From: Halorussus caseinilyticus
GTDB lineage: Archaea > Halobacteriota > Halobacteria > Halobacteriales > Haladaptataceae
Direction of reading: 5' to 3'
Length of the DNA: 64,000 nt
Assembly (NCBI RefSeq): GCF_029338395.1
Contig: NZ_CP119809.1
Location: forward strand, 2,046,001-2,110,000
Program-made: the position numbers and the translations under genes
Notes under the pieces: generated by a model
The model's database searches: none
What the model was told of the DNA's origin: nothing
The model's input: only the letters and a program-made list of their open reading frames with translations
Shown: in pieces, positions 37,460-46,083 of the stretch
Position numbering within the stretch: the stretch's first letter is position 1
Layout: each line of letters opens with the position of its first letter

Positions 37460-37816
37460 ATGGCTCCAAGTCTGTTGATAGTGGACGACAGCGACTTCCA
37501 GCGAACGATGGTTCGACAGGCGGTCGAAGAGAAGTTCAACGTGGTCGGCGAGGCCGCGAACGGCCGGGAAGCGGTCGAGCAGTACGAGCGACACGTTCCC
37601 GACGCGATTACGATGGACATCATGATGCCGGAGATGGACGGCGTGGCGGCGACGGACGAAATCAAGTCCCGCGAGAACCCGCCGACCATCGTGATGGTGA
37701 CGAGCGTGGACCAAGACAGCAAGATGAAGGAGGCGGTCAAAGCCGGTGCCGACGGCTACGTGACCAAGCCCTTCGAACCCGAGGACGTGCTGTCGGAACT
37801 CGCGGCGGTTCTCTGA
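37460..37816 (+). CDS. stand-alone response regulator, CheY-like
   Basis: A 118-residue receiver domain alone. VDDSDFQRTMVRQAVEE carries the acidic pair, ITMDIMMPEMDGVAATD the phospho-acceptor Asp, TIVMVTSVDQDSKMKEA the Thr/Ser switch, and GYVTKPFEPEDVLSEL the conserved Lys. It could serve the archaellar motor or another two-component route; no kinase gene is near, although a taxis transducer is encoded at 1.7-3.8 kb. A 42-bp palindrome lies 88 nt after its stop. Confidence 0.93.
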   Translation: MAPSLLIVDDSDFQRTMVRQAVEEKFNVVGEAANGREAVEQYERHVPDAITMDIMMPEMDGVAATDEIKSRENPPTIVMVTSVDQDSKMKEAVKAGADGYVTKPFEPEDVLSELAAVL

Positions 37817-37904
37817 GGCCGCGCCGCGCGGAAACGCCGGTCGGCAATTCTGCGTCGGGAGTTCTCGCCCGTCGCGTCGGAAGTTTCCGGCCTCCGCCCG
37901 GCCC

Positions 37905-37946
37905 GTCGGTTCGGTCCCGACGCGCGCGCGTCGGGACCGAACCGAC
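37905..37946 (+). terminator. perfect 42-bp palindrome downstream of the CheY gene
   Basis: Left half gtcggttcggtcccgacgcg plus c, right half its exact inverse complement, with no loop. In RNA this gives a hairpin of about 19 bp. It probably ends or protects the CheY transcript; being loop-less it could extrude as a cruciform. Confidence 0.65.
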
Positions 37947-38066
37947 CGCTGGACGCCGGACGCGCCGGACGTAGCGCCACCTATCGGACAGGTATAATTG
38001 TCCAAGAGACTTATTTAGTGGGGCTTTAGAAACTCCCGTATTTCTTTAGGACGCGAGAATCGTGTC

Positions 38067-38099
38067 GGCGTCGTCGCCGGGTTCCCCGGCGACGACGCC
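38067..38099 (+). terminator. 14-bp-stem hairpin between CheY and gcvPB
   Basis: ggcgtcgtcgccgg (38067-38080), loop gttcc, ccggcgacgacgcc (38086-38099): exact arms. It is immediately followed by a 31-bp tandem repeat and may serve the convergent gcvPB or cheY transcripts. Confidence 0.55.
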
Positions 38100-38220
38100 G
38101 GGCGGTTGGCGGGCCGGGCGGACGACTGGCGGGCGGTTGGCGGGCCGGGCGGACGACTGGCGGGCGGTTGGCGGGCCGGGCGGACGACTGGCGGGCGGTT
38201 GGCGGGCCGGGCGGACGACG
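38100..38220 (+). repeat. 31-bp direct tandem repeat, about 3.9 copies
   Basis: Unit ggcggttggcgggccgggcg plus gacgactggcg. Copies are essentially identical, and the last ends in gacgacgcg. The unit is not a multiple of three and lies outside genes, 15 nt past the end of gcvPB. Strong identity implies recent expansion or polymorphic length. Confidence 0.85.
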
Positions 38221-38235
38221 CGCCGAGCGAACGCC

Positions 38236-39690
38236 CTACTCGTCGTCGCCGAGCGCCTGCCACGAGAGGCGCAGGTTCCGGGCCGCGCTGGTCTGGTCGA
38301 TGCGCCGGGCCGTCGTCCGGTTGGGCGCGTTCGCCAGCGTCTCGTCGTCCTCGGTAGCCACGGCGTCGAACGCCTCTGCGAGTTGGTCCAGCGTGTCCTT
38401 GCCCTCGATTTCGGTGGGTTCGGTCATCAGCGCCTCCGGGACGATTTCGGGCCACTTGGTCGTCGGCGGGTGGACGCCGTAGTCCAACATGCGCTTTGCG
38501 ACATCGGCGGCGTCTTGGTCGCCCGCGCTGGCGACGAACTCGTGGTGGAACGGTTCGAAGGGCACCTCGTAGTCGATTTGGCTGGCGAGGTAGTTGGCGT
38601 TCAGCACCGCCTTCGCCGAGGCGTCGGTCAGGCCCTCGTCGCCGAGGCGCGCGATGTAGGCGTAGGCCTTCACGAGGACGAGCCAGTTGCCGTGGAATCC
38701 GTGGACCTTCCCGAAGGTGTTCTCGGGGTCGAACAGTTCGTAGCCGCCGCCCTCCTCGGCCTCCCGGACCCGCGGGGCGGGCAGGAACTCCGCGAGGCGG
38801 TCGGTGACGCCGACTGGACCGGCACCGGGACCGCCGCCGCCGTGGGGCGTGGCGAACGTCTTGTGGACGTTGTAGTGCATGATGTCGAAGCCCATGTCGC
38901 CCGGCCGGGCCTGTCCGAGCAGTGCGTTGAGGTTCGCGCCGTCGTAGTAGAGCAGACCGCCCGCGTCGTGGACGATTTCGGCGATGTCCTCTATGTCGCG
39001 CTCGAACAGGCCGAGCGTGTTCGGGTTCGTGAGCATGAACAGCGCGGTCCGGTCGCTCGCGGCCGCTTCTAGCGCCTCCAAGTCCACGCGGCCGTCGTCG
39101 CCCGAGGGGAGTTCCACGACTTCGTAGCCCGCGAGGGCGGCGCTGGCGAAGTTGGTGCCGTGGGCGCTGTCGGGCACGATAATCTCGTCGCGCCGGTCGC
39201 CCTCACGGTTCTGCTCGTGGAACGCCTTGGCGACGAGGATGCCGGTGAACTCGCCCGCCGCGCCAGCTGGCGGTTGGAGGCTCACGGCGTCCATCCCGCC
39301 GATTCGCGCGAGGTAGTCCTGTAGCCCGTGCATGAGCGCGAGGCTCCCCTGCACGCTCCGCTCGGAGCGGTCGGGGTGGACCGCCGCGCTCGGAAGCGCG
39401 GCCACGTCCTCGGTGAACTTGGGGTTGTACTTCATCGTACAGCTACCGAGGGGATAGGGTCCGGACTCGACGCCGTAGTTCATCTGGCTCAGCCGCGTGT
39501 AGTGGCGCGCGAGTTCGGGTTCCTCCAGCGCGGGGAGTTCGAGGCTGTCGCGGGTCAACTCGTCGGGGAGCGGCGACTCGACTTCGACCTCCTCGCTGTT
39601 CTTCTCCGAGAGGAGCGGTTCGTACTGCCCCTCGGCGTCTTCGCCGCCCTTCGCCGCGCCGTCGGTCCATCGCGCTTGGTCGTAGTTCAT
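38236..39690 (-). CDS. gcvPB: glycine dehydrogenase (decarboxylating) subunit 2
   Basis: A 484-residue beta half of the two-subunit P protein. It decarboxylates glycine with PLP and passes the aminomethyl group to the lipoyl arm of GcvH. The PLP lysine is in MHYNVHKTFATPHGGGGPGA, VPDSAHGTNFASAALAGYEV is a phosphate/substrate segment, and YDGANLNALLGQARPGDMG follows. The start codon follows directly on the stop of gcvPA with no gap. With gcvPA it forms the downstream half of the split gcv cluster. Confidence 0.96.
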   Translation of the reverse strand: MNYDQARWTDGAAKGGEDAEGQYEPLLSEKNSEEVEVESPLPDELTRDSLELPALEEPELARHYTRLSQMNYGVESGPYPLGSCTMKYNPKFTEDVAALPSAAVHPDRSERSVQGSLALMHGLQDYLARIGGMDAVSLQPPAGAAGEFTGILVAKAFHEQNREGDRRDEIIVPDSAHGTNFASAALAGYEVVELPSGDDGRVDLEALEAAASDRTALFMLTNPNTLGLFERDIEDIAEIVHDAGGLLYYDGANLNALLGQARPGDMGFDIMHYNVHKTFATPHGGGGPGAGPVGVTDRLAEFLPAPRVREAEEGGGYELFDPENTFGKVHGFHGNWLVLVKAYAYIARLGDEGLTDASAKAVLNANYLASQIDYEVPFEPFHHEFVASAGDQDAADVAKRMLDYGVHPPTTKWPEIVPEALMTEPTEIEGKDTLDQLAEAFDAVATEDDETLANAPNRTTARRIDQTSAARNLRLSWQALGDDE

Positions 39691-41034
39691 CTAGGCCACC
39701 TCCTCGAAGGCCGCGACGAGTTCGTCCGCGGCGTGTTCGTTGCTGTCCGTGATGCACACCTGTACCTCGTGTTCGCCCACGGCGTGGACCGCGAAGCCCT
39801 CGGCTTCGAGGTCCGAAGCGACCGCACCCGCCGGTTGGTCGGTGTGGGCGACGAACTCCCGGAAGTGGTGTCGGTCGTGGACCGGCGCTTGGAGACCGGT
39901 CACGTCGTCCAAACGCTGAGCGAGGTCCGCCGCGAGGCGCACGCAGTCGTTGGCGAGGTCCACGAGTCCGTCGGGACCGAGGTAGGCCGCGTGGATGGCG
40001 GTTCGGAGCGCGACCCACGCCTGATTCGTGCAGATGTTGCTCGTGGCCCGCTCCCGGCGGATGTGCTGTTCGCGGGTCTGGAGCGTCAGCGTGTAGGTTC
40101 GCTTGTCGGCGGCGTCCTCGCTCGCGCCGACGAGACGGCCGGGGACCTGCCGCACGAAGTCCTCGCGGCAGGCGAACAGGCCGAGTCCCATCCCGTAGGC
40201 CGTGGGGAGACCGAGGGTCGCGGCGTCGCCGACCACCACGTCAGCGCCGACGCTCTCGGGTTCTCGAAGGACGGACAGGGCCACGGGGTCGGAACCGAGG
40301 CAGAACAGCGCGGCGTGGTCGTCGGCGAGGTCCCCGACCGCCGCCAGATGCTCCTCTATCGTCCCGCGGGTGGTCGGGTTCTCGACGTACACCATCACGG
40401 CGTCGTCGTCGATTGTCTCGGCCAGCGCGTCCGTATCGACGTTGCCGTCGTCGGTGGCGAACGTCTCGACGGAGAGACCCGCACCGTCGGTGTAGTTTTC
40501 GAGAACATCGCGGCGCTCGGCCAGCAGGTAGTCGGGCACCAGCACCCGGTCGCCGTCGGTCGAGCGGACGCGCGCCGCGAGCAGGGCCGCCTCCGCGAGC
40601 GCGGTCGCGTGGTCGTACATCGAGGCGTTGACGATGCCGAGACCGGTCAACTCGACCAGCATCGACTGGTACTCGAAGAGCGCTTGCAGGAACCCCTGCG
40701 TAATCTCGGGTTGGTACTGGGTGTAGGAGGTCAGAAACTCCGACCGGAGCGAGAGGTGGTCCACCAGCGAGGGCACGTAGTGTTCGTAGTGTCCCCGGCC
40801 GAGGAACTCGGTCAGGTCGTCGTTGCGCGAGAGCAGGCCCCGGACGTGGCGTTCTGCCGCCTGCTCGCTTCTGGCCTCGATACCGAACTCCCCGTCGAAC
40901 GCGACCGACTCGGGGATGTCGAACAGTTCCGTCACGTCGTCCGCGCCGACCGCCTCTAACATCGCCGCGGTCTCGTCGGCGGTGTGCGGTGCGTACGGGC
41001 TTCCCCGTTCCCCTGACTCGTGTCGTCCGCTCAT
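39691..41034 (-). CDS. gcvPA: glycine dehydrogenase (decarboxylating) subunit 1
   Basis: A 447-residue alpha half of the split P protein. [58 protein letters not shown] and YAGLTGYPGT-like [20 protein letters not shown] are family features. The protein lacks the PLP lysine, which sits in GcvPB. A TATA-like ttaaaa lies about 30 nt before its ATG on the minus strand, so it may have its own promoter. Upstream comes the CHAT island instead of gcvH. Confidence 0.96.
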   Translation of the reverse strand: MSGRHESGERGSPYAPHTADETAAMLEAVGADDVTELFDIPESVAFDGEFGIEARSEQAAERHVRGLLSRNDDLTEFLGRGHYEHYVPSLVDHLSLRSEFLTSYTQYQPEITQGFLQALFEYQSMLVELTGLGIVNASMYDHATALAEAALLAARVRSTDGDRVLVPDYLLAERRDVLENYTDGAGLSVETFATDDGNVDTDALAETIDDDAVMVYVENPTTRGTIEEHLAAVGDLADDHAALFCLGSDPVALSVLREPESVGADVVVGDAATLGLPTAYGMGLGLFACREDFVRQVPGRLVGASEDAADKRTYTLTLQTREQHIRRERATSNICTNQAWVALRTAIHAAYLGPDGLVDLANDCVRLAADLAQRLDDVTGLQAPVHDRHHFREFVAHTDQPAGAVASDLEAEGFAVHAVGEHEVQVCITDSNEHAADELVAAFEEVA

Positions 41035-41348
41035 GTGAACGGTGCTACGGAGCGTATCGTTTTAAGATGGAGGTATTCGGTCGCGCTTTCGGGGTAATTA
41101 CTGCGAAAGTCGTGGGAACTCGCTAGTGAACTGTGGTCGGACGCGGACGGACTGAGAAATAGTACGAAATGTTTTCTAATAATACATACCTATACGATTT
41201 TTTAAGCAAGGAATATGTCGTTCAGGACTATCTGAGGATATGCCTCAGAGAGCGACTCGACGCTGTTGCTCGGAGTGAAGCAATCAGTTGTCCGAGGGTT
41301 TTTAACGACTGCCTGTGACCACCGTCGTACAGTCGAGGGGTTCCAATC
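41035..41348. other. 314-nt AT-rich junction between gcvPA and the CHAT island
   Basis: Holds the gcvPA promoter side (ttaaaa near 41065), then AT-rich DNA (41150-41215: ttttctaataatacatacct) unlike the neighbours, and the promoter region of the CHAT gene (gggtttttaacg near 41296-41307, about 45 nt before the ATG). No gene or clear attachment repeat could be found. It marks the left edge of the insertion in the gcv operon. Confidence 0.5.
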
Positions 41349-43529
41349 ATGTCTCTCCATCCGCGATTCGAATTGCCGTCCGACGAGACCGGACTCGACA
41401 TCATCGACCCGGTAGAAACTCGCCACTTTTCGCTTCGCACGGACGAACCAGTGGACCCGACGCCCGCCGATACCGAGCCGTTCGCCTTTCCGGTCGATAC
41501 GGCCCGTCGTATTTCAGTCGGCGTGCTTCGTCTCCCGTACCTGCTTCCCGTAGACGTTCGGACGCCGGACGGCGACCCGTTACGGTCGGTCGATAGTCCG
41601 TCCTCGCACGAACTCGCGGCCGACGACTACTTGTTGGAACTCCACTCGCCTATCAAAGTGTATCTGCGCGTTTCGGGGCGCGTCCACGTCGAGGCGACCA
41701 CCGAGCGGGTCGTCTTCGAGTTCGGTGACGACGCCACTATCGACATCGGCGCGCGGTCGTACCACAGCGCTCCGGGCGCGACGATTACGGTCCCGGACGA
41801 CCCCGAAGCGATGATGAAAGCCGTCTCGACGTTCCCGTCGGCACTCAAGACGCTCTCGCCGGAGCGTGCGTGGCCGACCCTGCGCGGACATCCGCCGCGG
41901 GTCGAACGCGGCGACGAACTCGAAATTCCCTCGGACCTCGAGGTGCCCGACACGGGCATCCGGGTAACGGTGCCGTCCGAATACTGGGCGGTGTACACCG
42001 TTGCTCCGCTGGCGTACTACCTCGGCGCAGAGGTCGTCCCCGGCGAGAGCGCGCACGTAACTGCCGATACTGGGGCCGCACTCCATCTCGGTGACGAACC
42101 GGGAGAAATCGCCGACGCGACGGAGGCCCTACTCAAGCGGGTCTTCTTCCTCGACTGCGTGGTCAGGACCGAAGGCCTGTATCCCGACGAACTCCACGAG
42201 CGCAACGTCCTCGAAGCACGCGCGGACATTGACTTGGACTTCGCGGACCTCTACGAGGTCTCGCCCGCCGAGCGACTCGCGGTGTACCTCACCATCCCCG
42301 ACGAGGCAGTCGAAGCCATCGCTTCGCCGTGGCACCGCGTCACGCACACCGAGGCGAACCCCGGTCCCGAGGTGGCCGAACTCCTGCCCTACCTCGTCAA
42401 CGACCTGTCGCTGGTCCGGCCGAAGGTCGGAAGCGAGCGTTCGGCGGCGCAGTCCGAAATCGACGACGAGTTGGACGACGCGCTGGACTCGTTCCTCCGG
42501 CGGCCCGGCCCGAGCGTGGAGGCCGCCGCCATCGAGGATTTCTACCGGTCCGCGGACGCGCCGAACCTGCGTCGAGACGGCGAGTCGGGTAGCTCGGTCT
42601 CGGGCGTGCCGGACTTGGACGAGTACGTGACGCTCCCGGAGGTGGACGCGCTGGAACAGGCGTGGGTCGGCGACGGGACGCCGATTCGCGGGACGAAGCT
42701 ACTCCGGGAGGCGTTCGCCAACGAGACGCCGGAACCCTCCGACGGCACCATCGACATCGCGGTGGTCTGTAACGACGAGCGGATGCGCGAAGAATTGGCC
42801 TCTGTCGGCGACATCTACGGAAGTCGAGACGACGTGCCGGTCAGTCTCACCTCGAAAATCGGCGTCTCGACCGGCGAGTTGCGGGAACTACTCGCCGAGA
42901 ATTACGACGTGTTTCACTTCATCGGTCACATCGACGGGCAGGGCTTCGAGTGTCCCGACGGGATTTTGGACGCCGGAACTGTCGAGGAAGTTAATGCGAC
43001 GACTGTGCTTCTGAATGGTTGTCGCTCACACGACCAAGGCATCGAGTTGGTGAAAGCGGGTGCGAGTGCGGCTATCGTGAGTCTCGCGGATTTGTTCAAT
43101 TCCGGCGCTGTTGAAATCGGCGAAACCATCACTCGCTTGCTCTATCACGGATTTGATGTCGGTACTACAATGAAGATAATTCGAGAATATACTTCGATTG
43201 GCGACCGATACGTAGTTATCGGCAATCCCGGCGTGCCCGTAGTACAATGTGATGGATTTCTGCCGATACTCTGCCACATAACTACGAAACCCACCGAAAG
43301 TGAGTCACTTAATGTTCAACCAATAGCATATCCGGTTCCAGAAATAGGAATCGGCACTGTTTTTGAGCCAGAAATATTTGAAACCAATTATTATCATTTA
43401 GCCATTGGAGAACACGCCGATATTAACATCACACGTGATAAACTAAAAAGTTGGATTTCGGAAGATTACGAACCTGTAATTTTTAATGGAGAGCTGATTT
43501 GGGGAAGTGAACTACTGACTGAAATGTAA
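41349..43529 (+). CDS. full-length CHAT caspase-like protease with variable C-terminal tail (locus A)
   Basis: A 726-residue protein. Residues 1-430 are a haloarchaea-specific N-terminal region (VGARSYH-like GARSYHSAPGATITVPDDP; LRGHPPRVERGDELEI; APLAYYLGAEVVPG). CHAT follows, with catalytic His527 (VFHFIGHIDGQGF) and Cys558 (LLNGCRSHDQG), 31 residues apart as in caspase-like dyads. Residues from about 615 form a tail (YVVIGNPGVP to the end) with AT-rich codon use unlike the rest. The tail motif ELIWGSE recurs in modified form in the other three tails. The last part of the gene is duplicated at 43735-44634 with a different tail. The tail meets a 43-residue convergent gene one base after the stop. 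It may be a defence or conflict protease; that is inference. Confidence 0.85.
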   Translation: MSLHPRFELPSDETGLDIIDPVETRHFSLRTDEPVDPTPADTEPFAFPVDTARRISVGVLRLPYLLPVDVRTPDGDPLRSVDSPSSHELAADDYLLELHSPIKVYLRVSGRVHVEATTERVVFEFGDDATIDIGARSYHSAPGATITVPDDPEAMMKAVSTFPSALKTLSPERAWPTLRGHPPRVERGDELEIPSDLEVPDTGIRVTVPSEYWAVYTVAPLAYYLGAEVVPGESAHVTADTGAALHLGDEPGEIADATEALLKRVFFLDCVVRTEGLYPDELHERNVLEARADIDLDFADLYEVSPAERLAVYLTIPDEAVEAIASPWHRVTHTEANPGPEVAELLPYLVNDLSLVRPKVGSERSAAQSEIDDELDDALDSFLRRPGPSVEAAAIEDFYRSADAPNLRRDGESGSSVSGVPDLDEYVTLPEVDALEQAWVGDGTPIRGTKLLREAFANETPEPSDGTIDIAVVCNDERMREELASVGDIYGSRDDVPVSLTSKIGVSTGELRELLAENYDVFHFIGHIDGQGFECPDGILDAGTVEEVNATTVLLNGCRSHDQGIELVKAGASAAIVSLADLFNSGAVEIGETITRLLYHGFDVGTTMKIIREYTSIGDRYVVIGNPGVPVVQCDGFLPILCHITTKPTESESLNVQPIAYPVPEIGIGTVFEPEIFETNYYHLAIGEHADINITRDKLKSWISEDYEPVIFNGELIWGSELLTEM

Positions 43530-43530
43530 T

Positions 43531-43662
43531 CTACGGTCCGACCTTCGCACAACACTTTTCGATTTCCACCCCTAAATAAAATAAAGAGATTGACATAAAC
43601 CAAGCGACTTCAACTAGTTTCGGACTCTCCCTAATCCATTTTGTGATGTCAAACTGTGCCAT
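43531..43662 (-). CDS. 43-residue hydrophobic peptide gene paired with the locus A full-length tail
   Basis: Minus-strand ATG 43662, stop TAG 43531-43533, one base from the CHAT stop. MAQFDITKWIRESPKLVEVA leads into WFMSISLFYLGVEIEKCCAK and ends VGP. One membrane-spanning or amphipathic helix is likely. It is 43 residues long and shares MAQFD, W, ESP and CCAK-x-GP with the peptide at 44603-44734. No known family is certain; it resembles short haloarchaeal proteins ending in GP that I recall as DUF7503. Confidence 0.65.
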   Translation of the reverse strand: MAQFDITKWIRESPKLVEVAWFMSISLFYLGVEIEKCCAKVGP

Positions 43663-43734
43663 CGTATATTTTGCTAATGGACGTAGCACCTTCCAATTTT
43701 CCACTAAAAATAACAAATTAATAATGTTTGGCTG

Positions 43735-44634
43735 TGGGTCGGCGACGGGACGCCGATTCGCGGGACGAAGCTACTCCGGGAGGCGTTCGCCAACGAGACG
43801 CCGGAACCCTCCGACGGCACCATCGACATCGCGGTGGTCTGTAACGACGAGCGGATGCGCGAAGAATTGGCCTCTGTCGGCGACATCTACGGAAGTCGAG
43901 ACGACGTACCGGCCGACGTGACCTCGAAAATCGGCGTCTCGACCGGCGAGTTGCGGGAACTACTCGCCGAGAATTACGACGTGTTTCACTTCATCGGTCA
44001 CATCGACGGGCAGGGCTTCGAGTGTCCTGACGGGATTCTGGATGCTAAGACTGTCGAAGAGGTCAACGCGACGACTGTGCTTTTGAACGGTTGTCGGTCG
44101 CACGACCAAGGCGTCGAGTTGGTGAAAGCGGGTGCGAGTGCGGCTATCGTGAGTCTCGCGGATTTGTTCAATTCCGGCGCTGTTGAAATCGGTAAGACGC
44201 TATCTCGGTTGCTCTATCACGGATTTGGTATCGGTGCCGCGATGAAGATTATTCGTGAGTATACTTCGATTGGCAACAGGTACGTAGTTGTGGGTGACCC
44301 GCTATCGCTAGTCGCACAATGTGAAAGTGGAATACCGACACTATGCCACATCAGCAAACGTTCTGGAGAAAGCTCACGAATTAACATTAGTCCACATGCG
44401 TATCCGACTCAAAAGCGTGGAATAGGGTCTAGTTTTAGTCCTTCATTCTTCGATGGTGACCAATATTATATCGCCGTAGGGAAGTACGACGACCTAACGA
44501 CTACACGGGATGCAGTTGAAAAATGGACTGCAACCGATTACGACCCTTTAGTTGTGAATCGAGAATTAGTCTGGAGTGGAGCATGGTTCCAGCAAGACGA
44601 AACTACGGCCCCGATTTCGCGCAACAACCCGTAA
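43735..44634 (+). pseudogene. silent CHAT cassette with alternative tail (locus A)
   Basis: From 43734 the DNA is nearly identical to 42662 onward (offset 1072), covering WVGDGTPIRGTKLLREAF, the CHAT His (VFHFIGHIDGQGF) and Cys (LLNGCRSHDQG) and on to YTSIGNRYVVVGD. Then the tail diverges (LSLVAQCESGIPTLCHISKR, ending with ELVWSGAWFQQ). The frame is open from 43714, but the copy has no start codon before a GTG at 43834 and no visible promoter, so it looks like a donor cassette. Its 3' end overlaps the convergent peptide gene by 32 nt. Confidence 0.75.
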
Positions 44635-44734
44635 TCGTTATCCACTGCTCGCTTAGAGCTAGCGTGACTACCCAAACCACTTGTAATAGCCGAGGGGACT
44701 CGTAAAACCAATCACTGAAATCAAACTGTGCCAT
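44603..44734 (-). CDS. 43-residue hydrophobic peptide gene paired with the locus A silent tail
   Basis: Minus-strand ATG 44734, TAG at 44603-44605, overlapping the end of the cassette. MAQFDFSDWFYESPRLLQVV continues WVVTLALSEQWITITGCCAK and ends SGP. Sixteen or more positions match the peptide at 43531-43662, including the start and the C-terminal CCAK-x-GP, but the middle differs. It keeps an intact frame although the cassette beside it is silent. Confidence 0.62.
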   Translation of the reverse strand: MAQFDFSDWFYESPRLLQVVWVVTLALSEQWITITGCCAKSGP

Positions 44735-44882
44735 CGTACGTGATGCTACCAACTGTAGCAACTTCCGACTTTCTACTATAGTTTATTTTACTACAATTCT
44801 AACTATTGAGAATCCCGTATTTACGTTCCAGACAAATCTATAACGTGTGGTAGTAATTGTATCTACCACGATTAAGAGGGAA

Positions 44883-44892
44883 ATTTTATAAA
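44883..44892 (+). promoter_or_regulatory. TATA box for the DUF7504-like gene of locus A
   Basis: attttataaa lies 35-43 nt before ATG 44926 and only 14-22 nt before ATG 44905, which favours the 44926 start. Confidence 0.5.
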
Positions 44893-44925
44893 TTTCCTCT
44901 GAAAATGACAGTCATACCAACACCT

Positions 44926-45687
44926 ATGTCGTCCCCAACTCCCCGCGATTTCACACGCGGGTCCGACGAATCGCCACCCGCCGACGACCTCACGGACTTT
45001 CTCGGTCTCCTGAACGAGCTGAAATCCACCGGCTGTAACCTGCTCGTCGTCGGCGATGCACCGCGCGAGCTGTTCACGCAGGCGAGTTCCCGGATGTTCG
45101 GGGACGACGATACGGTCCGCTATCGGACGCTCGCAGTTACGGACGCGACTCCCGAGAGCATCGCCGAGCGACTTCCCGACCCGAGCGAGTCGCCGCGGCC
45201 CGTCGGCGAGACGACCCACGTCCTCAACCACGCCGGGGCGCTCCGGTCGGTCACGACCGCGACGGACCCGAACACTCCGCCGGACCTCGCTGGCGTCAAG
45301 GAGACCCGTATCGCGGACCCGCAGTTGGCCGGACTTCAGGCCGCGGTGGTCGAAGCTATCGAGGAGTTCGCAACTCGCGCTGGCTCGCTCCACCCCGGGG
45401 ACCTCCGGATTGGAATCGACTCGCTGGAGCCGCTTTTGGACTTCTACGGCGAAGACGTAGTTCGGCGCTGTCTGCGCATCGTCGGGGGCTACGTCCGCGA
45501 CTACGACGCGATGGCCCACTACGTTTTGCCGAAACCGTACGATAGCGACGTTGTACAGACCTTCGCCGACGACATGGACGCTATCGTAGAAATTCGGTTG
45601 TCCGACTCGGCCGACGACGGTCGAGTCGGCGAGCAACGGTGGCACGTCCCGAGTCGGGACCTGTCCGTCGGTTGGGCGTCGATTTGA
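44926..45687 (+). CDS. DUF7504-like haloarchaeal protein (RecA-like fold without Walker A), locus A
   Basis: A 253-residue protein from ATG 44926 (the frame can also start at 44905). ELKSTGCNLLVVGDAPRELF resembles the first strand and loop of a KaiC/RecA-like domain but lacks a GKT P-loop, so nucleotide binding is doubtful. It is clearly paralogous to the protein at 48600-49289: GCNLLVVG/GSNILVTG, LRIGIDSLEPLL/LRVGVDSLFPLV, MAHYVLP/MAHYHLR. It follows the CHAT cassette on the same strand in both loci. It is also convergent with gcvH, 10 nt away. Its role is unknown; the neighbour pattern suggests a partner of the CHAT protein. Confidence 0.75.
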   Translation: MSSPTPRDFTRGSDESPPADDLTDFLGLLNELKSTGCNLLVVGDAPRELFTQASSRMFGDDDTVRYRTLAVTDATPESIAERLPDPSESPRPVGETTHVLNHAGALRSVTTATDPNTPPDLAGVKETRIADPQLAGLQAAVVEAIEEFATRAGSLHPGDLRIGIDSLEPLLDFYGEDVVRRCLRIVGGYVRDYDAMAHYVLPKPYDSDVVQTFADDMDAIVEIRLSDSADDGRVGEQRWHVPSRDLSVGWASI

Positions 45688-45697
45688 ACCGACGCGA

Positions 45698-46081
45698 CTA
45701 CTCTATCTGTTCTCGGTACTCGTCGGCGGTCAGCAACTCGTCCAAGCCGCTGTCGTCGGCCAACTCCACTTCGAGCATCCACCCCTCGCCGAAGGGGTCG
45801 TCGTTGACGAGTTCGGGCTGGTCTTCGAGCGCGTCGTTGACCGCCGTGACGGTGCCGTTGACCGGCGCGTAGAGGTCCGAGACCGCCTTGATGGACTCCA
45901 CGACGCCGAACTCCTCGTCTTGGGTGAGTTCGTCGCCCTCGCTCGGGAGTTCGACGAACACCACGTCGCCGAGTTCGTCCTGCGCGAAGTCGGAGATGCC
46001 GACTCTCGCGGTGCCGTCGGTCGTCTCTACCCACTCGTGTTCGCTACTGTACTTTCGGTCTTCAGGGACTTCGAAGCTCAT
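45698..46081 (-). CDS. gcvH: glycine cleavage system H protein
   Basis: A 127-residue lipoyl carrier that shuttles the aminomethyl group between the P and T proteins. The lipoylated lysine is in [38 protein letters not shown] starts it, and [18 protein letters not shown] is the conserved beta-sandwich. It begins 2 nt after gcvT. In many haloarchaea gcvPA follows; here a 4.7-kb CHAT island intervenes. Confidence 0.96.
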   Translation of the reverse strand: MSFEVPEDRKYSSEHEWVETTDGTARVGISDFAQDELGDVVFVELPSEGDELTQDEEFGVVESIKAVSDLYAPVNGTVTAVNDALEDQPELVNDDPFGEGWMLEVELADDSGLDELLTADEYREQIE

Positions 46082-46083
46082 TG

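Noticed and set aside
38100-38220. CRISPR array candidate
   Set aside because: The 31-bp units are contiguous with no unique spacers, so it is a simple tandem repeat; no cas gene is present.
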